The translations under genes and the position numbers were made by a program. 21,497 nucleotides of DNA, from the NCBI GenBank assembly GCA_036244855.1, contig BQKZ01000081.1:164518-186014 (forward strand), read 5' to 3'. Below the pieces are notes generated by a model. That model ran no database searches. It was not told the DNA's origin and saw nothing but the letters and a program-made list of their open reading frames with translations. Of the stretch, positions 1-10,067 are shown in pieces. How positions within the stretch are numbered: position 1 is the stretch's first letter; each line of letters starts with the position of its first letter. The stretch is from Temnopleurus reevesii. Lineage: Eukaryota > Echinodermata > Echinoidea > Temnopleuroida > Temnopleuridae.

Positions 1-5
1 ATAAA

Positions 6-40
6 CCCCCTTCCCCCCCCCCCCCCCCCCCACCCCCCTC
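6..40. repeat. Poly-C low-complexity tract
   Basis: Almost uninterrupted cytosines with a few T/A interruptions, lying in the SDR intron downstream of exon 3. The tract length may be unreliable in the assembly. Confidence 0.9.
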
Positions 41-156
41 ACTTTGACCCATCACCTGACACGCGGTGTTGGACCAAAACATTGGAGTTGAGTTCATGTC
101 ATTGGAGTTGCCAACATCCAGCAATGACAAGCGTACATATACATGAATATACTTAC

Positions 157-250
157 TTTATATTGAAGAATCTACCAATCATAGCTATCTCCTGGCTGAA
201 GCCTACAATGGCCTGTTTGGTCGCACCATACACACCCATGTACGGAAAGG
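157..250 (-). CDS. SDR coding exon 3 (YxxxK active site)
   Basis: The acceptor TTTCAG precedes CCTTTCCGTACATG; with the last base of exon 2 it reads GAFPYMGVYGATKQAIVGF, carrying the active-site Tyr and Lys spaced YxxxK. The chosen donor is the strong GTAAGT at 156-151, ending in phase 2. A weaker GTAGAT donor inside the exon would truncate helix alpha-F. Later exons (substrate loop, PGxV region) are not in the window. Confidence 0.82.
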
Positions 251-3200
251 CTGAAATAAAGCATGATTTCAAACTCTTTTATTTATTTGACAGAAAAGTT
301 AGATAAAAATATATGTTCTTACAGGCCGAATCGGTATCATGAAACATAGGTTAAAGTTTGCTAATCGAGTCATTATCAACAGATGAATTCTAAATTGCAA
401 TAGCAAAATAAACCCAATCGCTGCTTTCGAGGATATCTTTTACAACTAAATGCACAAATACCTTTTTGTCTAAAATATCGAATCTGTTAAAAAAAACTTT
501 TTCTTCCTCAGTTTATCTAATCTCACGGCCCGCCCTCTTCTCTGCCTATTGAAAACAATAAATATTTCATCCAGTATAGTTATTTGAATTGATTATTATG
601 ACAAACAAATTTCCGTCGATCTTATGCCCCAGTCACATAGAAGCCCCGACCGAGCACGATTCAACACAACTCTTTGTTCTGAGGTAGCTAACTGTTACCT
701 GAACAAGGAGTCGTGCTCGATCGTGTTGCTCCCGGCCCTCTATGGTTGTGACAGGGGTCTTACCTCCAAGTCCATGGATGCTGCCCATGTTGATGATCCG
801 CCCTGACCTTTGTTTCTTCATGACCGGAAGCACTTCCTGTACAACCCGGACAGTTCCAAAGAAATTGATGTCAAAGACCCTCTTCATGACGTCAAAGGGA
901 ATTGCCTCGGTGACGTTGAGAATGTTGACTCCAGCGATGTTAACTGAGGATAAGTAGAGAGAATGAAAATATACATTTTTTATTCACTGGCACCCTTCTA
1001 CAGCACTTTGCAATAGAGGAGCTGGGCCATTGAAAGAGTGCTTTATGTATCCTATGGAACCGACCTTTAACGTCAACGTTCGAAACGAGTCGGAATAGTT
1101 ATCGAATCCCGTAGGCATCGTATGCAGGGAGCTTAAAGCCTCTCTTACAACCGGACGTGCGTCTTTCGAGGACGTGCGCCTTCGCAATTTCTGGAAGGCG
1201 CAGAGTGGTCACAGGGTGAATCTAAATTCGAGCAGAAGTAAGTGGGAAGTACTTAATAAGTACGTGTGTCTTGCTCAAAGAGTGAGTCCCGCACGTGGTC
1301 TGTGCGCTTTTTTTTAAGTAGGAAGACGTAAGTAGCACGTATAAGATCTCTACTTCTAGCGCACTCAATAAGTGGGACAATCGTACGTGAGTTACAAGTG
1401 AGGAGTGCGCTCGTCAAAAATCGTACTTACAAAATAAGTGAGAAATACTTGTAAGTAACTTGTAACTTGTAAGTGTTACGCAAGACGATCGTGCGTCAAA
1501 TTGGACTGATAATGGCAATTTGAAAACGAGCCAACCTAAAAATAACAGTTTTAACAGTAGTAAAATAATGAAGATAGGCCTAATACTAATAAGAATAACA
1601 ATTATAGTAATAAACTGACAAAAAGAGTGTGAGGAAAACCAGAAAACATGACTGAGCCTAGGCAATGACAATCTTGCTTGTATTAAAAAGCATACAAATC
1701 AGAAAAACATTTGAAAAAGTTTTAACTAAATCGGACAATTTTGCGAATAATTCAATAATATAACTGAACAGTGATTTCAATGTGAATTGGCAAATTTTAG
1801 TCACGTGTTATGACCTATATAAGTTATGCTCTTCTCGTAACATATTGGGCTTTTTAGCATCCGCTTTAACCCACAAATGCATACTTGTTAATACATCCAA
1901 AACGTTGAATCAGTATGCACCTGCACCCATGTATTTATGGAGTAAAAAAGAAGTCCTTCTTTCAGTAAAGGGGTCGAAATACATGGTTTTACTACAATGA
2001 GATATAATAAACTATCTGCAGAGAAGCGCATGACGTGACTAAAACTTGCCAATTTGTATGGAAAAAAGTCATTGTTGAGTTACATCATTAAGATATTCAT
2101 AACTTCCTTATTTGTCGTCCGTTTTGCTTCAAGCTATTTTTTTATCTGTTCGTCTGATTGTTTTGCTTTTAATCCAAGCTGTATTTGTCTAGCCCAGAAA
2201 AAATAATGCTTTCTGGGTCATTTGATTGTATTATCAGGACTATACCGCCAAACAGCAAATTTACTAATCCTTTTTTTTTGGGGGGGGGCTGTATACAAAA
2301 TACGTAAATAGATAAATACATGTAGATAAATAAATAAAACCAACAAGAAAGTCAGGAAGTTTTGATCACATAAAAAACATTAGATATATTCTAATTTGAT
2401 GCCATAAGTGAACAGCTAACAATTTCTTTACATTAAAAGTATACATCAAATTGGTATTTCCCCATGAAATTTAACTATGATTTCTTGATGATATACATGT
2501 AGGCATATGCTTGTCCATATCTCCATTTGAAATAGACTTTTTTTATCATTTTCTAAGATAATTGAGTAACAAGAAGTATAAGATATTGCCAAACTTAATA
2601 TATGTATTTCATTAGCGGCGGGGCTCCCCGGCAAATTATATAATGCTTTTTAATAATAATAATAATAATAATAATAGTGTAAACTTGTAGAGCGCAACAC
2701 TCCGTCACTTAAGACGCTCATGGCGCATATATCAGTTCATATAATAAACTTAAAGAGTGTATAGTAAGAGTTTAGAACACTCAATATGAACCGATTTTGA
2801 GAGAGCTGCATGAACATGTGTACACACAGTATGCGCTAATCTCCTCTGACTCAAATAAAAGGCTTTACATGCTATAGCATTGCCGCATGAAATTAAAACA
2901 AAGAGAGAATAAATCAACTATTCAAATACTCAAGAGTTTAGATCTACGTCTCATTGTTTTTAATGAATTTGTAATTATGGAGGATGGTTGTTTTCCACAT
3001 CATATCAGCGTTTTATGTACTAGTATACATGGGAAATTAATTGCTTTCCAATTCATTAAAAAGTAGCACGATACACTGTCCTGACAATCACGTGTGTTAA
3101 AACATTAACAGCAGTTTCGTTAGAGGTATTTGTTGATTTAAATGGCTACCGATGCTCCACAACACTTCCCAAATTAATTTGATGGGTTTTGTACAATAAT

Positions 3201-5028
3201 GGTGAATAAAGATTGTTTGCCACGTGACTGGGCATGCTTTGTGATGCAGAAAACAGAAGCAATATCGAAATGGTTTTAATGATAATAATACAATTTATAT
3301 GGCGCCAAATCCACAAGGCGCAACTATGAAAAATATGTGAAGATGTAGAGCAAATTGTACATGAGACATAGTAGAGAAGAGAGAAGTGCAGGGAAAATAA
3401 CGAGGGTACGTAGTTGATTATATGCGATGTTGAAGAGATCGGTTTTTAAATTCTGTTTGAATATTTCAGTTGATCTTCGGTCTTTGTTGGCTTGTGGAAG
3501 GGAATTCCAAGTAGATGGCCCAGAGTGTGTGAACATTCGCCCCCCCCCCCCCCCCCCCCCAACCCCACTTAGTTTTGACTTTAGGAACAAATAAGAGACT
3601 TGAGTTTTACAAGAGAGAATGCCAGTAGAACCCCGTTCGAATCTAATTTTCGAAAGCGGCTTCTATAGTTACTAAAATATTGCAAACTAGTTTCCAGAGT
3701 CGGATCGGAAGGCTATCAGAGTGTACCTTTTAAACTATAGAGTTCCGCGAAATAGTTTTTAGGTCCACTTTAGGCAAAGTGATTTTGTTGCTATGATGAT
3801 GAATAAACGGTTGGTCACGTTCTTCCCGCGACCCCCGCTGCACTATTCCATTGACGACAGGTAGAACTCCTCCATGCAGGTAGAACACATACTTCTGAGG
3901 TGCTGATCACGTTCGTCGTCTACGTGTGACGTACTTCGGAGGTACAGTAGAAGTACTCATACACACGGATGTAGTGTGCTCATTCCCCAAATTGTTAACA
4001 CGTACCCTCCCATGCCACAAGTATTGCAACATAGACCCACTCTTAATTCCTTCAAGACACACGTATAGATCAATGTCATGCACTGGCCATATGAAGACAA
4101 ATGTTATCAAATATCTCAGGATTAGTTTTTGTACTCAAGAACTATAACTTTTTGGAATCATGTTGCCCGTTCTCAAAACCTAATGGCCAATACACTATGT
4201 GCCATCAAATTATAACAAACACATGCCCTTAAGGAACTGAGAGTGACGCCTTCACCTAACGTTGGCTATTTTATTTTGCATTATATGGGGTATAGATTTT
4301 GATACTTTTTGTTAGCAGAAGTATTCAGCAAGTCATTGAATATGTTCAATTTAAAGAAAGTGAAAACAATTTTGCGAGAAGCCGTTGACTAATCTGCAAG
4401 TCGAGACATTGCAATTTTCTTCCTTTGTCGTCTTTGGTCTTTGGTACCTAGGGCATAACTGAATTAAGAATGGTTTTACCCTACATAATTCATGAACCAT
4501 GTATGACACTTTAATTTCAACCATAAATATTTGTGCGTTTTTTCACATTTAAGGAAAATAAGAAGAATATAGGACAGGTGAATACATGGATTTGACGCTA
4601 GTAAAAAAAATAGACAATTCAGAAAATGCTTTGATTTGGATTAGAGAAGAGCGGATTCGTTTTAAATTGCCGATCACCTTCTCATGGGTTTGTTGCAGGG
4701 AGACCTTTACAATTTATGTAATTCCTTTCTTATGAAAAAAAAATTGACCTATCTTTTTCATACCTAAAATGTCAATGCGCCCATGCTTCTTCATCACCAT
4801 GCCAACAGCGTCAACAATCATGACCTCCTTGGTGACATCCATGTGCAATGGGAACAGAGTATCGTTAATGACGTCAGTGGTTTGCGCCTTAAAGTCCGTT
4901 TCATCGTCTAGGGCCTTGAGGAGAGTTGCGTAGACGAGGAACCGTTTCTGAGGGTCACGGGCCATAGTCTGGGCCGTGGCTAGTCCGATGCCCGATGAGC
5001 ATCCGCTGATAAAGACTATCTCTGGCAT
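157..5028 (-). CDS. Short-chain dehydrogenase/reductase, HSD17B1/RDH8-like (gene span, 3 exons seen, 3' end off window)
   Basis: Three minus-strand exons (5028-4764, 943-764, 250-157) join in frame (phases 1, 1, 2) into about 180 residues of a classical SDR, a Rossmann-fold NAD(P)-dependent oxidoreductase. Seen directly: a TGxxxGIG-type cofactor motif near residue 8 (SGCSSGIG), a VYATL strand, LDV-type HMDVTK, NIAG in place of the usual NNAG, the catalytic serine in INMGSIHG, and the YGATK active site. The closest recalled relatives are vertebrate 17-beta-hydroxysteroid dehydrogenase 1 and retinol dehydrogenase 8, both ~300 residues, so about 40 percent of the protein lies beyond the left edge. 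Substrate (steroid, retinoid or other carbonyl/alcohol) cannot be inferred. The ATG at 5028 sits one base after TTTCAG behind a pyrimidine tract, so an upstream 5'UTR exon is likely. Family assignment is firm; the subfamily is inferred. Confidence 0.85.
626..757. repeat. Imperfect foldback (MITE-like) against the SDR exon 2 donor
   Basis: The outer arms read CCCC(A)GTCACA...TAG at 627-640 and CTATGG..TGTGAC(A)GGGG at 740-757. The inner arms are CGAGCACGA (651-659) with CTCTTTGTTC (670-679), opposed by GAACAAGGAG (701-710) with TCGTGCTCG (711-719). The centre adds AGGTA/TACCT. The arms are imperfect (a ~10-nt insertion on the left), consistent with an old foldback element. The right arm stops at 757 and the minus-strand splice donor starts at 763-758. 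Confidence 0.75.
764..943 (-). CDS. SDR coding exon 2 (NxAG motif, catalytic Ser)
   Basis: The acceptor CCTCAG precedes TTAACATCGCT, which completes a valine codon with exon 1 to give (V)NIAGVNIL. The exon then reads FDINFFGTVRVVQ and RIINMGSIHGLG, matching the alpha-E/alpha-F segment and catalytic-serine strand of classical SDRs. The donor is GTAAGA. Length is 180 nt, phase 1 at both ends. The canonical second Asn of NNAG is Ile here. Confidence 0.87.
1190..1500. repeat. Degenerate repeat region rich in AAGT/ACTT words
   Basis: Dense imperfect copies of AATAAGTG, CGTAC, TTACAAGTGAG and CTTGTAAGT. Two stretches starting AATCGTAC (1380 and 1420 areas) align as an approximate tandem repeat. 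Within it AGCGCACTC (1358-1366) and GAGTGCGCT (1403-1411) form an inverted pair. There is no open frame with family resemblance. It lies in SDR intron 1. It could be an eroded MITE; no boundaries or target duplication were found. Confidence 0.45.
1501..2640. other. Non-coding stretch of SDR intron 1
   Basis: AT-rich sequence with a T/G homopolymer junction near 2272-2289 and no open frame resembling a known family. I see no gene, RNA or mobile-element ends here. Confidence 0.6.
2651..2725 (-). repeat. (TAA)n microsatellite with adjoining LINE/SINE-type tail
   Basis: About nine AAT units are followed by TGTAGAGCGCAACACTCC and ATGGCGCATATA. Read on the minus strand this is a GCGC-rich segment running into (ATT)n, the arrangement seen at the 3' ends of the two LINE fragments in this window. 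Probably the residue of a retroposon 3' end. Confidence 0.55.
3283..3720 (-). mobile_element. 5'-truncated LINE, C-terminal end of reverse-transcriptase ORF and 3' tail
   Basis: On the minus strand the frame around 3540-3430 reads MFTHSGPSTWNSLPQ then STEIFKQNLKTDLF. This is the hallmark C-terminal tail of CR1/L2-like non-LTR ORF2 proteins (AxPxLWNSLP ... FKxxLKTxLF). Upstream, LLFVPKVKTK fits the preceding family segment but is in another frame, separated by a 21-C homopolymer (3540-3560). After the stop, the 3' end reads GGCGCCATATAAATTG and a short ATT-rich tail near 3283-3300. It lies in SDR intron 1, same strand. Clade is inferred from the tail only. Confidence 0.78.
3540..3560. repeat. 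21-nt poly-C tract inside LINE fragment
   Basis: Twenty-one consecutive C (G on the coding strand of the LINE). It shifts the reading frame between the two family-like segments and is a likely site of slippage or sequencing error. Confidence 0.9.
3721..4713. other. Non-coding stretch of SDR intron 1
   Basis: Short open frames on both strands around 3907-4147 overlap each other and show no family features. No splice-bounded exon, RNA gene or element terminus is evident. Confidence 0.6.
4764..5028 (-). CDS. SDR coding exon 1 (start codon, cofactor-binding motif)
   Basis: Begins MPEIVFISGCSSGIG and ends GRIDIL plus one base before a GTATGA donor at 4763. It is 265 nt long, giving 88 codons plus 1 nt (phase 1). 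The glycine motif and the following VYATL strand place it at the very N-terminus of the Rossmann fold. The start is chosen because classical cytosolic or membrane-peripheral SDRs of this type begin about 8 residues before the glycine motif. Confidence 0.88.
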
Positions 5029-5318
5029 CCTGAAACTGGGCTATACAAAGTAGAAAAGAGCAATTTTGTGAAAATAAAACATTAAACCAGGAATATTCAA
5101 TATTAATGGAAGAAAAACATTTATTCTACTTTTGACTGATTTTTGCAAGTTTTACAATTAAGGGGTTTCATGAAATTGAAACAAAGCCAACTAAAACAGC
5201 AAGCTATCTCTTTTCAGGATATTGATGAATATGATTTTGTTGTGTATTAAAGGGTGCAATAATGCACCTTTTGTTCAGAGTGCAATATATCACAAAAATT
5301 ATAAAACGTGATATAGTT

Positions 5319-5391
5319 GCGTTGTTCGAAACCACTCCATAAGTAGTTTCATTTCAAAACAATCGTTTTACCAACTGAGCTAGTCGCCACT
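5319..5391 (-). repeat. Diverged tRNA-like SINE head (minus strand)
   Basis: The minus strand reads GTGGCGACTAGCTCAGTTGG, a near-consensus pol III box A (TRGYNNARNNGG), followed about 50 nt later by GGTTTCGAAC, a weak box B with one extra T. No plausible anticodon arm is present. It faces the plus-strand tRNA-like head at 5451, ~60 bp away. Read as a decayed tRNA-derived sequence, not a functional tRNA. Confidence 0.55.
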
Positions 5392-6089
5392 TTGGACCTA
5401 TGGACGGATTTCATCAGTGAGATATAAAAACAGATATTTCGTATCAGTGGACGGTTGCAGCTCAGTCGGTATAGAGCGCCTGGCTTGGATTGAAGAGATC
5501 TTCCATAGCGCAGGTTCGAACCCCATAACTGCAGCTGACTGACTGACTGACTGACTGTTCCTGTCCCTCCGCTGCTCTCCGAGAGATCATCCCATTTAGG
5601 GCGGGTAGGTAGATCCAATGTAAGATGCGGCATCCAAGGAATAAGGTAGGATAGGGTAGAAACTAATCATTGTTCAGTTTTTGATCCAGGGTATTTAAAC
5701 AGCGTCTATCAAATATTCTGTAAAGAATTGCATCTTTATGGAAAAAGGTGAAATGTTGTATCCTAAAAGATGTTTCATTGATGCATTATTTTTTACCCTT
5801 GTAATATGCAGAGTTTTAGCCTTCGTTTCGTAGTATATAACGCTATTTGATATCAGGTAGTTGATACAGGTAGTTGATAAACATTACCCAGACGACTTTG
5901 GTCCATATTCATAGATTTGTATACGGTACACAGTCCAGTGATAATGCAAACAATTACATTGTCTTCTAACGCATATCCACCCCTCAAATAAGGAGGTAAA
6001 GGAGAACATATGCAATATGTTTGCGTATGCCACATAATTCAAACGGTTATATGAAAATGAATAACAAAAACAACATATCCTTGTCGCAA
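5387..6089. repeat. ~0.7-kb tandem duplication, copy A
   Basis: Positions 5483-6089 recur without a visible difference 698 bp further on (6181-6787). The first ~95 bp (from CCACTTTGGACC) differ from copy B by several substitutions and small indels (CAT, TA and A-run differences). The unit holds a tRNA-derived SINE head and body, a TGAC microsatellite and unremarkable AT-rich sequence. GTCGC occurs just before the unit start and near its end. Confidence 0.92.
5451..5650 (+). mobile_element. tRNA-derived SINE, copy A
   Basis: The head contains AGCTCAGTCGG (box A; a TA insertion follows it) and GGTTCGAACCCC (box B), ~50 nt apart. It is followed by a TGAC microsatellite (about 5532-5558) and a SINE-like body ending around GATAGGGTAGAAAC. 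The 3' end of the head, AACTGC, can still pair with the 5' end GCGGTT of the better preserved copy B. The anticodon arm is not intact, which argues against a working tRNA. Confidence 0.65.
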
Positions 6090-6090
6090 N

Positions 6091-6787
6091 CCACTTTGGA
6101 CCTATGGACGGATTTCAGTGAGACATAAAACAAATATTTCGTATCAGTGGGCGGTTGTAGCTCAGTCGGTAGAGCGCCTTGCTTGGATTGAAGAGATCTT
6201 CCATAGCGCAGGTTCGAACCCCATAACTGCAGCTGACTGACTGACTGACTGACTGTTCCTGTCCCTCCGCTGCTCTCCGAGAGATCATCCCATTTAGGGC
6301 GGGTAGGTAGATCCAATGTAAGATGCGGCATCCAAGGAATAAGGTAGGATAGGGTAGAAACTAATCATTGTTCAGTTTTTGATCCAGGGTATTTAAACAG
6401 CGTCTATCAAATATTCTGTAAAGAATTGCATCTTTATGGAAAAAGGTGAAATGTTGTATCCTAAAAGATGTTTCATTGATGCATTATTTTTTACCCTTGT
6501 AATATGCAGAGTTTTAGCCTTCGTTTCGTAGTATATAACGCTATTTGATATCAGGTAGTTGATACAGGTAGTTGATAAACATTACCCAGACGACTTTGGT
6601 CCATATTCATAGATTTGTATACGGTACACAGTCCAGTGATAATGCAAACAATTACATTGTCTTCTAACGCATATCCACCCCTCAAATAAGGAGGTAAAGG
6701 AGAACATATGCAATATGTTTGCGTATGCCACATAATTCAAACGGTTATATGAAAATGAATAACAAAAACAACATATCCTTGTCGCAA
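6091..6787. repeat. ~0.7-kb tandem duplication, copy B
   Basis: Second copy, beginning immediately after the ambiguous base at 6090 and ending at TTGTCGCAA before unique sequence (TCAAATC). It is identical to copy A over the last ~607 bp. Real tandem duplication and unmerged haplotypes are both possible. Confidence 0.92.
6151..6348 (+). mobile_element. tRNA-derived SINE, copy B
   Basis: GCGGTTGTAGCTCAGTCGG gives an acceptor-like 5' strand, a perfect D-arm (GCTC/GAGC) and box A. GGTTCGAACCCC at 6211 is box B, and TAACTGC at 6224-6230 can close a 7-bp acceptor stem with wobble pairs. The 80-nt cloverleaf lacks a convincing anticodon stem, and the T-stem has mismatches, so a SINE head or pseudogene is preferred over a tRNA gene. 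The body continues as in copy A. Confidence 0.68.
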
Positions 6788-9700
6788 TCAAATCTAATGG
6801 TTTCAATGCTGTATTTCATATATGTCTACTAAACAGTAATATACACAATATAAAACTAACTGGTTCATCTGAAAACATGTTTAACATTATGAATATTTCA
6901 GCAATGTTCGCAATTTTCAGCGATAACATTATCATGCTTATCGAATAATTAATATACTTACCTCGGAACGAAACCCCTTGCTCCTTTATAATTGAATATC
7001 AAGGTATGGTATAAAACCACAACATGAGTGTGAGATATAACACCCACTCTTCTCGACTCTCAATAGACTGTAGTGAAGAAAAGGTCTGTGTAGTTGCAAT
7101 CCATTATCATTCGACAACGTACATGTAAGAAAAACACATTATGTAACATCTTTTGAGCTAATTCGAATCAGTTAGGACTTCGTATATAGTGACCTTGGAC
7201 ATATGTTCGGGGTGTCAGTAGCTCGAGAGACAATTTTGCGAGGGTCGCGCGTTACACATTAAGAAAAAAAAATAATTAAAAAACGGGGAATTTTGCACCT
7301 TGCAAACCGGTAGCACCGTGATTAAAAGATTGCACTTTATATGTGAAGGTGTAATCTTGCGCCTTTTTACCGTACATAGGGCAATATTTTACAATGTTTC
7401 GTTAATGGAACAGCTGTATGGGGGATGGGAATTCTTTCCCAGCCAAGGGTATTATCTACCAGCAATGGGGTCCAATGGGGAGGACCCACCTCGACCCCTT
7501 AGTACCCCAAGTTTCTCCTGTTCGCCCCCCCCCCCCTCCTTTGAAGAAGGATTAGCTTGAAAGTGAACACGTTTTTTTTTTTTCCTTTCGCTTATCATCC
7601 GAGAGCTAAGTTTACAAGATTAAAAAACACTTTTTAGAGCATCTGAAGGATGGGGCCTATAACATAAGAAGAGATTCGATTTATTGAAGATTAAATATAT
7701 CTTTATTGTACACATGCATTTTGTCATAGATCAACTTACGATTAAAATTTATCGTCGTTTTAATAGCAACTTTTATGTTACATGCTCCTGGTCTGGCGTG
7801 AAGGAACCCTAGAGCTCTCACGTCCTGACATTTAAAAAATAAAAAAGTGTAATGTTGTATACATTAGGGGGTAAAAAAGGTGCCATGGGCGAACTTGGGG
7901 ATGGGCGCGAGAATGGACNGGAGTATGAGAGACGTAAGTAATCATTCTTCTCATGAATTTGTAGTTTATGGGTAAATTTGGCGTTTTAATGGTTGCAAAA
8001 TAAAATCTGTAAGTACAAATTTTGTTTAGCCACACCAGATCTAGCGTGTGGGCACACGTATTACTCTGCTTGTCTACTTAAATATGTTTCTCGATCGAGC
8101 TCGAGTCGAGGGTCTAACACTAACACAGAAAAGATCATGTCCAGACGTTTGACTGAGCACAAATACAGATAAACTATTAAATCTCAATGTTAATCTAAAT
8201 ATGGTAAACCCGAAGAATAGGGGCCAGATGCGTGCAATGCTTTCATTTTTAGTACAATCCTATGCCATATGGCATATGGAAACGTGCGGGAGTGCGTCGG
8301 CTATGAATCAATGATCTTGCACCAGATTCGACCAACAAAAATTTGCAAAGTCGGCTCAAGCTCACACTTTTTTAACATCAAAATCAATTTAATTTTCAAT
8401 GAATTTCTTTAAATATGGAAGAAGGGGAAATAAAATAATATTTAAAACCATTATTCTGTAAAAAGTATTATAGAATGTAATATAAAGTCGCTTTTAGACT
8501 TGCTTTGTGGATGGTTATGATGGAAGTCTATAAAGGCATGCACCTAATTTGTGAGCAAATATAAAACAGTAAAATATATAATTCAATCACTGAATCCGGT
8601 ATCACTCGAAGGAGAATATTATGGAGATTATGAAGAATTGAAGATATTAATATTGAACAGAATAAAACACAAAAATCGTCTACGAGGAATAGTTTCCGAC
8701 AACGTCTTTCAAACTGTAGTAGTTTTATAACACATTTAAAGGCACGCACTGATCTTTGCCGATCAAATAAACGATTATTATCAACTTTTATTGCTCTATT
8801 TTTTTACTTCCTAATGTCATATAAGATTAATATGAAATCGTATAAAATCATTGGTAAAGAAAACTTTCGATTTTGTGCCAAATTCTTGACTGCATTAGCA
8901 AAAAATTATGTTCGCAAGGGCTTGCTTAGGCCCATGCATAGACAAGCCACAGAGTTTTTCTAGTGCGTATTTGCGATAGATAAAACACACATTTTCTAAT
9001 GCGTGCCTTTTTATTACGCCTGCCTTTATATGAGCGGACCATACTTATACCTGTGTGTATTTTGGACTTCTGCCGCCGATGTTTGCAATTTTTACGTGAC
9101 ACGTGCACGCAATCTAGGTGCTATTCACTGGGTTAGCCCTAAATATTATATTTTTCAAGTTAGCATCCATTGTGCGCCAAATAAAAGGCAAATAACATAT
9201 GTATTTGTCCTAGAATATGATACAAAATAGACCGTAATTTTGAACAAATTCTTAAATTCAAAATGTTCAAATCTTTCATATTGACCTCTCATTCTTTCAG
9301 TCTCAATATGTGCTAAATTTTTATCTTAATTTTATTTTTTTGTATTTCTTAAAATCAAATTGGCCAAGAAATCAAATCAAATTTGGCATAACATGACATT
9401 TTTGAGTGATGGAAATTAAAAAAAAAACCAACAGATTAATAAAGGAATATGGTATGGGCATCCTCCTCTGCGCCGGGTCGCTCACCTTTGTTCCATTGAC
9501 ATACGTGATGTAATTCGCGCGCTCAGTGATTTTGAACTGTCAATATGAGAGGAGTGTATTTCATCCGAAATCACATTGTTCCTGGTCATATTTCCCTGCA
9601 ATATTTCTCACGCTTACTCTCTAGGATATTTGTGATAATATCAGATCAAAAGTGAATAGAATATTCATTGACTTCGTGCTTATTTTCAAGCGGAAAGGTT

Positions 9701-9905
9701 AGGTGTGCAGACGTTAGACTTCCCATCATACAATTCTCCCCATTGTGTAGCAGACTTCAAGCAGTATCGCCTGGGCAGAGTTTCACCATATTGTTTTTAA
9801 AGCTAAGAACTACTTAAAGAAAAACTTCAGTATAGAGTAATATGCATGAGAATATCAATCATTAAATGAGTAACGTCTTCTCTCACCTGCTTCCTCCCTC
9901 CCAAG
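6788..9905. other. Intergenic stretch without a supported gene
   Basis: About 3.1 kb between the duplicated block and the first kelch exon. It holds a perfect 16-nt palindrome at 8261-8276 (TATGCCATATGGCATA), a poly-C run near 7527-7537, an ambiguous base at 7919 and several short unrecognised open frames. The missing N-terminal exon(s) of the kelch gene were sought here and not found. Confidence 0.55.
9486..9536 (-). other. Candidate 51-nt microexon (unassigned)
   Basis: On the minus strand a CTCCTCTCATATTGACAG acceptor is followed by 51 nt that read FKITERANYITYVNGTK, then a strong GTGAGC donor. It is in phase 0 at both ends. I do not recognise the peptide and can link it to no other exon, so chance is a serious alternative. 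Confidence 0.2.
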
Positions 9906-10067
9906 TGTCTTTTAGCGCCTGATCTTCCCAGTAAACCCTGTGCCCGGAGTGGACATTGCGCAGTTGCAGATGAACACAATGTCTACTTGCTTGGAGGGTA
10001 CAACCCAGACCATATCCTCATAGCTGATTACTTCGGGGACGACCATATTATTCCACTCTTTGGAGAG
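9906..10067 (+). CDS. KLHDC10: KLHDC10-like exon a (first kelch repeat)
   Basis: Preceded by the pyrimidine tract CTGCTTCCTCCCTCCCAAG and ending at a GTGAGG donor, 54 codons in phase 0. It encodes ARSGHCAVADEHNVYLLGGY and a PLFGE end. The 5' boundary is uncertain: AAG at 9905, TTTTAG at 9915 and CCCAG at 9931 are all usable acceptors, with the first favoured by its tract and by phase 0. Confidence 0.8.

Noticed and set aside
82..306. 74-codon plus-strand frame at the left edge
   Set aside because: Antisense shadow of SDR exon 3 with its splice sites.
984..1187. 67-codon minus-strand frame near SDR exon 2
   Set aside because: No usable splice phase with neighbouring SDR exons and no SDR motif; intronic.
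6151..6230. Functional tRNA gene
   Set aside because: Box A, box B and an acceptor-like stem exist, but the anticodon arm is missing, the T-stem is mismatched, and a SINE body follows.
5853..6733. Two identical 60-codon minus-strand frames 698 bp apart
   Set aside because: Identity is explained by the tandem duplication; the peptide shows no family resemblance.
8261..8276. Perfect 16-nt palindrome TATGCCATATGGCATA
   Set aside because: Isolated, short and AT-rich; no associated repeat, motif array or gene start to give it meaning.
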